A stretch of 64,000 nt of DNA from Stercorarius parasiticus (Eukaryota > Chordata > Aves > Charadriiformes > Stercorariidae). The translations under genes and the position numbers were made by a program. Of the stretch, positions 1 through 12,100 are shown one piece after another; position 1 is the stretch's first letter; each line of letters begins with the position of its first letter. The notes under the pieces are model-generated. The model saw only the letters and a program-made list of their open reading frames with translations. It was not told the DNA's origin and searched no databases. Location: NCBI GenBank assembly GCA_013396915.1, contig VWZL01002798.1, forward strand, positions 4,604 to 68,603. The letters run 5' to 3'.

Positions 1-151
1 CATGGAGAGCGGGCAGGGCCCGCCGGGCGGGCACGGCTCCCCCGCCGGCGGGCAGGGCCCCCGCGGCGGCGACGGGGACGGCGGAGGAGGAGGAGGAGGA
101 GGAGGCGGCTTCGACCCGCCGCCCGCCTACCACGAAGTGGTGGAGACCGAG
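1..151 (+). CDS. USP24: USP24 exon 1 (partial): Gly/Pro-rich linker
   Basis: Residues 1-50 of the visible protein. The ATG at 2-4 is probably an internal Met: in mammalian USP24 a UBA domain of about 55 residues precedes this Met-Asp/Glu-Ser position, and base 1 (c) fits the last base of a preceding codon. The segment holds a run of ten glycines (80-109) and ends with the conserved [11 protein letters not shown] motif. Donor is GAG|gtgagc, phase 0. Confidence 0.9.
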
Positions 152-3100
152 GTGAGCCGCGGCCTGCCCCGGGCGGACTGCCCCGGGGGCGGCCTCCTGT
201 CAGCGGTGGGGCGAGTGGGAGCTACCCCGGGAGCCTCCCCGCTGCGGGGGTGACCGGGAGGGTCCCCGCGGGCCGGCACCACACGGTCCGGCGGCGGCTT
301 CTCTCCCACCGCCCTCCCCGTCGGTGCCCGGCAGTGGCTGTCTGTTGCGATCGCTGCAAGGTTGAAGAGCACCCGGGCTTCTCCTTGGCATTCTAGGAAT
401 GTGTGGCTACCGTAGGATTTATTTATTTATTTTTACTCTTCCCCCTCTCATATGCCTTCTTGCATAATCCGAGTGATTAATGACTGTCTAATATTTTTTA
501 ACTGTTTGCACTATGTGAAGGAATGTGGGGTCTGGGTGTTACTTTGCATACAGTTTTATTCGGGTGAGCTAAGCATATATGCAGAAATACAAACACAGTG
601 AGCTTCAGTATCTGGAAAGCACCTACAAGAAGACTGGAAAGGGACTTTTTACAAGGGCATGTAGTGATGGGATGAGGGGTAACGGCTTCACGCTGGAAGA
701 GGGTAAATTTTGATTAGATATCAGGAAGAAATTTTTCACTCTGAGGGTGGTAAGACCCTGGGCCAGGTTGCCCAGAGAAGCTGTGGATGCCCTGTCCCTG
801 GAGGTGTTCAAGGCCAGGCTGGCTGGGGCTTTGACCAACTTGAGCTAGTGGGAGGTGTCCCTGCCCAGGGCATGGGGGTTAGAACTAGATGATCTTTAAG
901 GTCCTTTCCAACCCAGATCATTCTATGATTGATTTTTCAAAACAAAGGCTTTAACTCATAACGTAAATTATAGCTGTGTTCTAAAATAGACCTAAAGTAG
1001 GTAGAAGTGCTGAAGAATGCCAGCCTTTCCCAATTTCTCTCCTTCCTCCTTGTCTGCCTTTTTCTCTTCTCTCTTCCATCCTCTTCTAGAACTCTGAAGT
1101 CCTCAGCCAGCAGATAACGCTCATGGCATTTTCCTTGCTGCCTGGAACAGTCTTTTAGCACTTACCTGTAAAGCCTTCTCCTCCTCCAGGTCTTTTTTAC
1201 AAAATTTCTCTGAGTGCTCGTATTAAAAGAGCTCATTAATAGTGTCCAGACTATGGAACCCATGGGGGTGAGAACAGAAGAACAGCCCTGCTGTGTGGTT
1301 ACCAAATGGCCACCTTGCACAGTCTCTGTCTCAAGAAGTGGCCAATAGCAGATGCCTAAGCACGTGAATAAAACTGTGTGTGTATGTATTTATCTGTAAA
1401 AATGTATATGGAAAATACATGCACATACCTTCTTGTACATAGCTATGCTTGCACAGATCATCCGTATCCATACTCTCAAGTATATTGACATCCAGTCCTG
1501 CAGAATAAAGACGTGTGATCCTGTTTGCTGAATTAAGTGGGTTAGATCCTCAGCTCGTATAAGCTGATGATGTATGCTTGTGGAGTGAGGTGATCTGTGG
1601 GATGGCGTGTGCTGTGCGGAAGGGGAGTTGCTGTGTAACTTCACTGATTGAAGCAATAGGTAATTTGTCTCTATCCTTTGCTTTGAAGGGTTGAGAGTGA
1701 GAGTTCTACCTGTTTGTATTCAAATCTCTACAGCCATCAAGAGGGTGGATTTTCCGATCAGATATAGTTCTGGTTGGGACAATCTGGGTTGTCAGTGTGA
1801 CGTTTCAAGAGAAGCTGTCAGTGTAAACTTCAGAGAAGCACTTTTTTTTTCCCCTCCTGTTTCTATTACAAATGACACTGACAGCTCTGACTAAGAGGAT
1901 TTTTTCCCCTGTTACTTCAGCTAATATGTCTGATCAAACTTAGTTGTGCATTGTAGTTTCCTTTGCCACTCATATTCTTGTTTGCTTTGACTTGTGATCT
2001 TGTTAACCCACAGGAGAGAAACCAAAACATTTCAATATAGGCAAATGACTGCGAATCCACAAAGTAGGCATTTCAGAAGGATTGAAGTATCTTGCTACAT
2101 GAAGCTATATATAAATTCAGGCTGCAATTTAGTAATTGGATTAATTTGCATATGAGCATCAGTCAACTCCTACACGTGTACGCAAACCAATATTTTTGTA
2201 GTACAAGAGTACCTGTAAAAATCTTACAACTTGGAATTGTTGCCTGTGTTTATTTGTCAAATGTTGCAGTACAACTTAGCAACTTTTGACATATATTTTA
2301 GAAAAGGGGGAAAAAATGATACGTGATCAGTTCTTGGGTTTTTTTTATTCTTTAAATGTGATCTAGAACTACATTTAATAAACTACAGCTATTATTTAGG
2401 TAGTTAATCAGTAAGTAGTTTTCCATTTAGCACAAGCTTATGGCATTTGAAGCTGTACAGAAAGCCATTGCACAAATAGCTGTATTATTCACTGTAGTCA
2501 TATAGATTATGTTGAAACATATTGTACCCCATACTGTCTTGTGATAATTCAGGTATTATCTCTGTTTATCTTCCTCTCACTATCATCTCTCTTTCTAACA
2601 GCTCTTAGAGTGTGTATTCCTCCTTCTCATCATAGTACCAGTTTTAACTTTTACTCAGTGGGGAGGTAGTGTGTTAGATTCTTAGGTTTAATTTTTGGAT
2701 TTTATATATCAGCAATGTACACGAACATATAAATTAAAAGAGCACAATTATTAGAAATGTTCCCCTGAATAAAATTTTCCAGTCTAGTAATCTTCATGAA
2801 CAAAAGTTAGGATTTTTTTTTTAATTTAAAAATCAGAAGAAAGCTTTAGTCAATCTCAAAGACGTGTGTGTAACAGGTCTGTACTTTGTATTTACATTCC
2901 TTTTTTGGCCGAGTACAGTTTACTATGCATATAAGAATAGATTTATGAATGATTAAACACTTTACATTTTCCCTAATCAGTAATGAATCCGTTATGTTTG
3001 CATATGCTTATTTGGTTTCTATTACATAAGGTTAGAATCTGTTCTGCGCAGTAAGCATGTTGATCAAAGCAAGGCTTGTCTGTTGGTTTTCTTTGAGAAT

Positions 3101-6100
3101 AGCACAGCGACCAGATACATATACCAGTAAAAACATGTTTTCTTTAGATAAGACAGTAAAACCAGTGCGAATCCTCTCTCAGTGTTCCAGACTGCTGGTC
3201 TTCAGGGGTGTCTGGAAGTGTTACAGAAGCCTGAATTTGGAATAACTGGCCTGGAAGCAAGACAGCTGCTATGCGCTGGCTCAAAACGCGCTGTGTGCTT
3301 TATTTGTGAGACTTGAGATGAAGACATACATAAATTCATTTTCCCAAGGGCTGAAACTCCAGTTGCAGCAGGTAAATGTCTTCCCAGGAGCGTACAGTTG
3401 ATTCAGTTTTACATTAGTAGCTGCAGTGTGCCTCTAGAGTTGATGCTGTTAGCATGGCCATGCTTAACTCATTAAAAGAAAAAGAGCAGACAGATTTGGA
3501 AATAAAAAGGTGGCTTTAACCTTTGATTGTCTTCTGAAAAATCAGGAAGTTCAGCTTTAGGTTTACAGTTGGTTTGAAGTTTTGCCCAGTGTAGTGCCAA
3601 ACCACTTTGGTAGTCTGAAATCACCTGCTTTTGCAAGAGGTGTCTTTGCCTGTTTCACATAACTAATATGTTTATGTCTGTCGGCTTAAGTAAAACTTGT
3701 AAGTGCATTTTTGGCAAGGATCTGGGATTTCTGTGTTTATTCCTTAGGGAACGTACAGATTTTTACAGTGTGGTTCTTTGCCGAGTCGGGGGTGTGGAAG
3801 GGTGGTATACTCATCTTTTCGTATGACTGGCAGATAAGCTGTTTTATGAACTGCTGCTAAATCCTTACAATTTAAGATAAGACTATAAACGGATGTGATG
3901 ACAGTGTCTGACAGTGTGTCCATGAATTACCAGGAGTGTCACAAGTGCTGACTTTCATGAGTTGGGGGAGAATGGGATGAAGAAGAGCAGGCCAAATGAA
4001 TGTGGGGTTTGTGACCAGAGAACCTAAAACTGCAGTAAGGGGTAGGAACCCACTTAGACTAAAAGTATTGAACATACAGCAACGGTTTGCATAACCTTTA
4101 CTAAAATCATCTTGATTTGTTTTTAAACAGCTCCTGAGAGTCATTACTATGACCTTTTGGGTAAATTGTGATTAACGGATTATATTACCTTCTAGCTATT
4201 TCTGTCTCCTTTAGCATGTGCTCTTCTGATATTTTTTTTCAGTTGAACTGGATCAAAAGCTCGTATATGCCAGGTTTTACTAGATAAGGTTTATAATAAA
4301 ACTTGTCCAAGATTGCTTTTAGAGGTGCTGTTTGATGTCAAGAGAAGGGGATTTTATAAAAGAAACAGACCAGCGACGGTATTGAGTAGCAGTGCCAGGA
4401 ACATTCTCACTAGTCATGCTGCAGAACCGGTGTGTTCAAAACCCTGTCTCTCCTCATTATTAGAGCTCAGTACTGAAAGCAGTTCTGCCACAGATGTGCT
4501 GCATCACAGTGGGTGTGTAACTTAACCTCTGTTTTAGCTTCTAGTGTGTAAAATGAGGATAATGGCGTGTGCTTTATTAGTGGTACCACAGACATCAGCC
4601 CTGAGAAGTTCTTTGATCCTTGAATGGAAGGAGCTGTATTTATTTAAAGACAAAAAACGCCTTCGAGCAAATTAGATGGATTTCACACTACAATTTTATA
4701 AATTTAAAGTCGCTCTTCTGTTTTGTAAGTAGTGTTGAGCACTGCAAAAGTGAGTGTTTCTGGCATTCTCGTGTGGAAGTTTTACAGTGTGGCTTGTCTA
4801 GGAATTGGCCTCGTAAAACAATTAGGCAATCAAATAAAGCTCTGTGGTGGATTCTGGCGTTGAGTCCCTGGCTGGATGCCATCAGAATGTCAAGTGGCAT
4901 TAGTATTTTAGCACTCCTGGTTTTCAGCATCACTGTTTTCAAAAATTAGTGGCCCTGGTCTAGGACCTCTATTTAGATTCTGGTTATGTTAATGCTATCT
5001 TGGCTTTTGAAAGAAAATACCCTGGTTTTCATTCTCGATATAACACAGAGTAATAGAGATGCTACCTGAAGTTAGGGGAAATAGGGGTAATACTGGGAGG
5101 TGCAGCTGGTTAATTTTAAATGTAAGCTTTGTTTCGAATAATTTATAAATCCATTGTCATGTAATGTGATTGTCAGAGTAATTTTTCGGACTGAGACTAC
5201 CAGTTTATAGTTACTGGTTCATCAGTGAAGGTGATACCTGTGGGGTCAGTGGAGGAAGGAGGCACCTCTGTGTAGCCAATTTCTCAGCTGGGCAGGAAGT
5301 GTCTTTGATATAATGTTCTCTGGAGGCATTTTCTGGTCATTTTCCCAGTTTACAGTGCTATTCTGTGGCAGCTGTTTAATAAGGAAGTGAAATACTGAGG
5401 AAGAATGAGAATAAAAACAAATTAGCCAGTGTTAGAAGTCTAATTCCAGCAAATCGTTTGGATTGCTTTTGGATTAAGGAACAAGTAGCTCTTTGTATGA
5501 GGAGGGCAAAGATGGAAAGGAAGTGCCTGTTTCTTTTGTAAGCTCTTATTTTGAAAAAAACACTTATTTGTGCTGCCATAGGAATAGTTTTGGTATGTAC
5601 GTTTCAGTTATGCTTCATGAGCCAAATTAAAATAAATTTTAAAAAGCTAATGTGCACAATGTTTTTTGCCACTTGATCTTCCTGCTCACTACTTTACAGC
5701 AGTTCTGATGCCCAGCAGAGCAGTCTCAAGAGGCATTTAAAGACTTTTTCTATTAGTTAATCACAATTTTGTAATAATACATTGTAGAACTTGAATTCAA
5801 GCTCGTTGTCATCTGTTTTGTCAGTTCTAGTTTGTGTCTCACTGTACATCAGTATGTATCCATAGAACAGAAGCACAGGTGAGTGTTTAGCAGTGTTACT
5901 CAATTAATTCTCCCTTCCAGAGCCTGACCTTTGGTCACTAAAATGTTATAATAAATACTTTATCTAGTGTTTCTGCAGCACTTCTCTATTAATGCCTGGT
6001 GTTTTGGTGAACGGTGGTAGAAGTATTGACTTAGGTTTAGGTACTGAAATGATAAGCATTTGTGATTCATTGTTTTATTGTATTAAAGCATAATGTTTAT

Positions 6101-9100
6101 CTGATACCACACAAAGTTATTTTGAGTTATTTGGAAATAAGCATGGGGTTTTGTGCTTATGAAAACTCAAGGGTTGGGAGGAAAAATAGTATCAACTCAG
6201 AGTCTGGCTGTTAGTGGTTACAGTAATGGAATAGGTTTTTTAAATAAAACCACAGACAATACTGAAAACACGTGCAAGATAAGCATGTTTTCCTTGGTTC
6301 CTTATGAATGGCACTCTTAACAGGGCTTTCCATGGCCTCTCCCTGGCCTACAACCGATTATTAAACTTTAAAATACATTGCCAAAAGTGGTTGTAACAAA
6401 TCCGTATGTCTCGGATTCCGCTGTAGTGGAATCTACTGTTATAGTAGTATAAAAGGGCAAAGATATTCCTCTTTTTTTTTAAGTTAAATAAATCTTTTAA
6501 CACAAATGTGATTTTTACAGAGCCTTAGTTATTCTGTTTTGCTGTAATGCTTAGTATTGTGTTTATCCCTGAACAACTAGGCAAGTGCATTGGGGAATAT
6601 TGCTTAGTAACATCCCACCATCACCCTGGAAATCAGGGACATGAGTACAAGCAATGGTTTTAGAAAATCCTAGTTAATTTCTAGCTTTGCTGAATTTATT
6701 TTTATTTTTAAATTCATATTGTGTTCTTATTCCCAGTCCTACACAGTTCTTGGTTGTGAGAGATGGTGGAAGGGGGGAGGAGTCATGGGATTTTTGTGGT
6801 TGATTGTGGTCGTAAAGGGTTATAATCCCTTACAACTACTAAGAAAGGTTTAGTTTAACCATGCATTTTTGATAGTGTGCTTGTACTACTCTTAGTTAAG
6901 GTCAGTGTCCAAAACTTGCTGTGGGAACTTTCACTAAATAAATGAGAATTTTCTTAGGGTGTCTTTATGGTGAGGTGAGAGTCCAAATCAGCTTCGGTTG
7001 GTTGCAGTCTGTAACACAGGATTTATTTTCCTGTAGTGATAGACTGCAATCATTCCTTTACACCAGCATGATGAAATACTAATATTTTTTTCTTATGACA
7101 AGAATACATTCGCTTGCGTAAAGTAGTGCATAGTAAAAATTTGAATCAAAGAGCTTAATTTCTATGCAAAAAGAATAAAACATCCATATATCTGCCCAAC
7201 TAGCTTACTTTCTCGTAGCAGAACAGAAATAACTGAAAACATTCCTGTCTATTCCTGTTCTCAGAAATTTTGCATACAGATATTATTCTGTGGATGAAAG
7301 TGCAAGGGCAAGGTGCTGCATCTGTTTAGGACTTAGAACAGTTAAACGGTAGTATACTTTGCACATAAGTGTCTATAGTGTCAGTAAAACATTTAGGAAA
7401 TCACAGTGGGTTTTCTTATTGTCAAATAACAAACCTAATGTGGAAATTACATACACGATGCCATTTTCTAACGCTTATTGATACTGTCATATTCATAAAA
7501 GGATACCAAGCTTGCTCTTAGCAATGTAGGTTGGATGAGTTTGATCTGATGGCAAGAACAGGTAACTGGGAAATACTCTTCAATTTTGTTCCCTTGTCTG
7601 CCACTTAACATGAGTTTAAAGAAGCTCTTTAAGCTCCTGGAGTAGCAGTTTATAAAAAGCAAGTAGGTTACAGGTATGAAAATGTAACAATTTTTTTTAA
7701 ACATTCAATACCTCATACTTAGTGTGTTCAAGTGTAAGTGCAAGGTGGTAACTTTGATTTATTTGAAAGCCTTTAAATTCTTACCCCTGTGGTTCAGTTC
7801 TAGGTAACAGAATGTCCTCCTTTTAGGAGTTAATTAAAAGGAAAAAGAATTGACATCCAGGTGTGAAAGTAAAAGCTGCTTTAATCAGTCAGTAGTCTGG
7901 CAGATAGAGGGACTGTCGAGTCATGACTTCGGGATTCATAGCTTCTCCCACAAATTGATGGACGTAATAGATCAGAGAGCAGAGAATGCTCTGTCTGTTT
8001 TTATGGGTATTTGATGTATTTCTCTCACATTCCCTCCACTTCAGCATCTCCCAGTACTTTGCAAACGCTAGTGAATGGTGCATCAGCACGCAGTGGCGGA
8101 CGGAAGTATCACTGTAGATGCTTTACAGCTGGGGAAGCTGAAGCACTGAAAAATGTATTTCCTCATGGTTGCTTAGTATGTCTGTGATTAAAATCTGAAA
8201 GGTGGACCTAGAATTTTTGGCTTCTAGTTCTGTCTCTAAGCAGTTTTTTCATTACTGCTTTTCAGAGCAATTAAATTTGGTCCCGTTTGTAGGTACATAG
8301 TAACAAAATTGTTTTGTTTTGTTTTTTTTAACAAAACACTGAAACATCAAAAATGTGTTTTCTTGGCTAGAAAACAGTGGTCATTTTGTGAAAATCACTT
8401 ATTGGAGAGGCATGAGAGTGAAGGGAACTGCTTGATCTGCTGGTGCCTTAGAAAGTCTGATCCTGTTGCTTGTTGAAAGAAACATGTCTTTGGGATTCTG
8501 TTTTGTAAGTTATACTAGATTCAAGAGTACATAATGTGAGCCTCTTAGCTCTGGTGATAATAAATTCTGTTGGTAGCCTTCTATCAAAATCAAATTGACA
8601 AATTTAAATTATAATTTGACTGTAATTTCATTACTAAGACTGCCAATTAGCATCAAAACACATTCTTAAACTCCTTGTTATTTTATGTAAAATGACTGGT
8701 ATGTTAAACGTCAGTGGCTTTAGTTAAACAGTGTTTGATGAGTTAATTGGATGAATACTGCAAGAATACATTTTGAAGCTTTGAACTTTGACCTTTTGGC
8801 AATTAAAGTTAATTTGTATTTCACTTTTTGTGTGAGGGCTAATCTTTGTTCTGTGTTAGTCTTCCATGGAAAATTTTATGCTACGGACTTACGCAATGTT
8901 TTATTGATCAGATATTTAACAATTTTTGTTTATTCAGCCTTGCAAACAACTCCAGGAGGTGCCAGGTCCCCAGAGTGAGCATCTTGAATCAGTGCTTGAG
9001 ACTGTTCACCTGAGCATATTTCTCTAGGGAGCCCATGCGTGTATGTTTGGACATAACTGCATTTTCACACCTTGAAAATAAGCCAAAAGAGTCAAGACTG

Positions 9101-12100
9101 CTAGAAAGGGGGATCTTCAGGGCTTTTGTGTAATAAGAGATAAATCAGAAGACATGAAAAGGGTTTGCCAGCAAATGTTTTTTGATCTCAAGACTTCACC
9201 TACAAAGAGGAGAATAGTCACACGGGATGTGTGATATGCACCATGATTTTCTGTTTCAGAAAACAGTTGATTCCTACAGGCTTTCAGACCGTTTATCTTT
9301 GGATCGCCCGTTGGCTGCCAGGAATAGGTGATTTGGGTTTTTTTTCCTTTTTACTATTCTAATGTTGGAGAATATCTCTACAAATCCTTAACATGTCAGG
9401 TGCCAGTTCAGTATTAATTCTATTCAGACAGAATTGGAATAGTCGTGATTTAGATCATCATCAACTGGCAGACACTGTTCTTAAGTCATCTATTTGAGGG
9501 GAGAGAAGTAGTTTCTATTTGTATATTTAAAAAAAAAAAACCAAACAAAACCAAACTAAACATGTAATTCCCCAAAGAAGAAACATGGAAAAACACTTCC
9601 TGGGAGGCTGACATAGTTTTGCGTACTATTTGCTTTCATGTATAGCATACTCTTTTCTTTAAAAGCTTTTATTTCGCCTGTGGATCCATGTCAGCAGAGT
9701 CTGTAGTGACAATTCCTAGTGCCTCAGTTAGAATGTGTTAATTGTGGCTACCTGTTCAGAGCTTAGTTGGGTTTGTGAATGTCGGCAGAGCAGGCAAGAG
9801 CTTCAGACTGTGTTGTTTAGCGAGGCAACATCACGTTACGCAAGAGCAGAGCTGAATTGCACCTTCCTACAGCAGCTGCTCTTAACAAATGCCTCACTTT
9901 AAAGATTTAAAATTGATTTAAAAGTTGGATGGTGAATAGTTTGGGGATTTTCTTGTTCAGAAGGACACTAATTATGAAAGAGCAGCAATACGTCCTTCAA
10001 GAGACTCTTACTCGTACTAGATAGGTTGTAAGAAACAAGACTCAGTCTGCAGTAATATAAACTGAACATAGCAGTAATCTCCAAGAAAAGCAGGGTATTA
10101 AATTTATTAATGCTTTGAAGGAGACTGTTGCAGATTTCACGGTAGCTGTGAAGCTACTTGTATGTGATATGATCTAAAAATAATAAATAATTACACTTGA
10201 TACTTTCTGGGCAGGGTTTTAGTAGCAGAAAACTGACAAGCAAGAAGACTTGTTGTCTCTAATTAGTGGAATGTGCCAAAGATGTGCTCCTTCAATGCAA
10301 ATAGTTCCTGTTGTTATTAGGGCAATATTCCCAGTACCACACTCATTGCTATTTCTTGTGTTAACAAAAAAAATCTTTTTACTACGTTGTTGGTGGATTC
10401 AATCCAGCAATAGGGCAGATGTTCCTTAGTGCAATTTGTGATAATGCCCTTATTCATGGGAGCTGAATGTATAGTGAAGAACATGTGTTATTTCACTCTT
10501 TCCTTATGAATTTCCATATTCCGGACACTGTCAATCACTTGTGTGGAAAGAGGTAAATAAAAAGCACCATTGCTTCGATGCAGATGGGGAAGCAGAACGA
10601 CGAGTGGACTTTTTCAGCAACAGTTGAAGGTCTGCACTGCTGTTACACTGCACCTCTTAAACTGTCCGTTGCTAACACTAGTTTTATTTAACGTGGGCAC
10701 TTTCCTCCTGGGAATGGAGCAACCATAGCTCAGTTACTGTAATTCATTGAAATGTTGCTACAAGTCTAAGCTGAACTGAAATCGCTGAACACCTAGCAAC
10801 TGGGTGTTTATATTATACTCAGTCTAAATTTATTAGACTAATCATTGTATCCCATACTGTTACTGTAAGGGTTTTCTTTACAACTGCACATTTATTTTCT
10901 ACAGGAAATGGTTTTGTGTTTTGGATGGGTGTCCCTTACAAAAGCTGTAAACTTAACTGTTGTTTAATCAATACAACAGGCTATTTCCTAGAAAACTGTT
11001 GCTTTTAAATGCTTTTCATTTAGACCCTCAAACATCTCTTCTCCAAAACTAGCGATGTGAATTACATTAGACTTCCATGCACAGCACTGGATCAGATGAC
11101 TACAGTTTCAGAAGTTGATATTCGGGTCTGTTAAAATACAACCTCCCATAATGACAAACTTTGGACTAAATGTTTAGTAGGGGGTTGGGGGAAGGTCCAC
11201 CTCATTTCCCAAATACTGACGTGTGAGGTTTTTTTTCTGAGTTCCATTTCTATGAATTTCACTGCTGCTCTTTAGCATGTGTTAGCAAGTCCAGCCGCTG
11301 TGTGCTATTGTCAGCTGCACCAGTGAACTTTAAAGGGCAAGCTCTATACAATTGCTGTTTCCTTGGCTTAATATTTTCGAATCATTATGAAAGTGAATAT
11401 GACACACTTACTTTTTCATAAACAGGTCTAATCCTGCAAATAGCAAGTGCAGTGAGAGAGCTGGAAGCACACTTGTCTGCATACATTGATTTTGTTCTTT
11501 GTATATCATGTCCTCCTGAGTTCAGTTCCTTCTTTTGGTTTCTTTCTTTCTGTTCACTTTCCTGACGCTGTTGGTTTTTTTTTTGTTTTTTTTTTTGTAA
11601 CTCTTGAACATGTTTCCTGTTTGTCCTTCCTCCCTACGTGTCCCTGGCTTCTCTCTCGGGGATCTTGTTACCATCACTGCACTTGTGGTTTCCTCCCTCT
11701 CTGACAGTTGCTCCCGGTTGCAGCCAGGCCTAATCCAGACATTCTGTCCTTTCTCCTGCTTGAGTTGTCTGCTCTTGTGAAGGCAGGGAAAGCTAGTCCA
11801 CGTGAACTCTTTGACGCATTGGGTAGCTAGCATCTATGTGAGGTTAAAAAATAAACAAAAGAAAATAAATGGATAACTCATCTACTCTTCCCTTTGACGC
11901 TACTGAGGCAGTTACCTCATATGGCACTTAGCAAAGAACGCGGGGCTAATTCTGGGTTCTGCCTGTACACAGAAATAGCTGCCGTTTAGGGGCACTAGCA
12001 AGGAAAACTGTAAAGCTTAGCTGCAGACATCTGCTTGCTTTTTACCTGTTTGTCTTCCAGAACGTTTTCCAGTAACTCATTTTGACTTCGGGAGAAGGAC

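Larger units (their letters stand above)
1..370. promoter_or_regulatory. 3' part of a CpG island over exon 1 and the start of intron 1
   Basis: The first 370 or so bases are very GC-rich with dense CpG, then composition drops abruptly to AT-rich intron. This is the usual appearance of the downstream end of a CpG-island promoter. The transcription start and core promoter would lie upstream of base 1 and cannot be seen. Confidence 0.75.

Noticed and set aside
11486..11833. Overlapping open frames on both strands (72 and 103 codons)
   Set aside because: They lie over a pyrimidine-rich stretch. The Lys/Arg-rich or Phe-rich composition follows from base composition alone.
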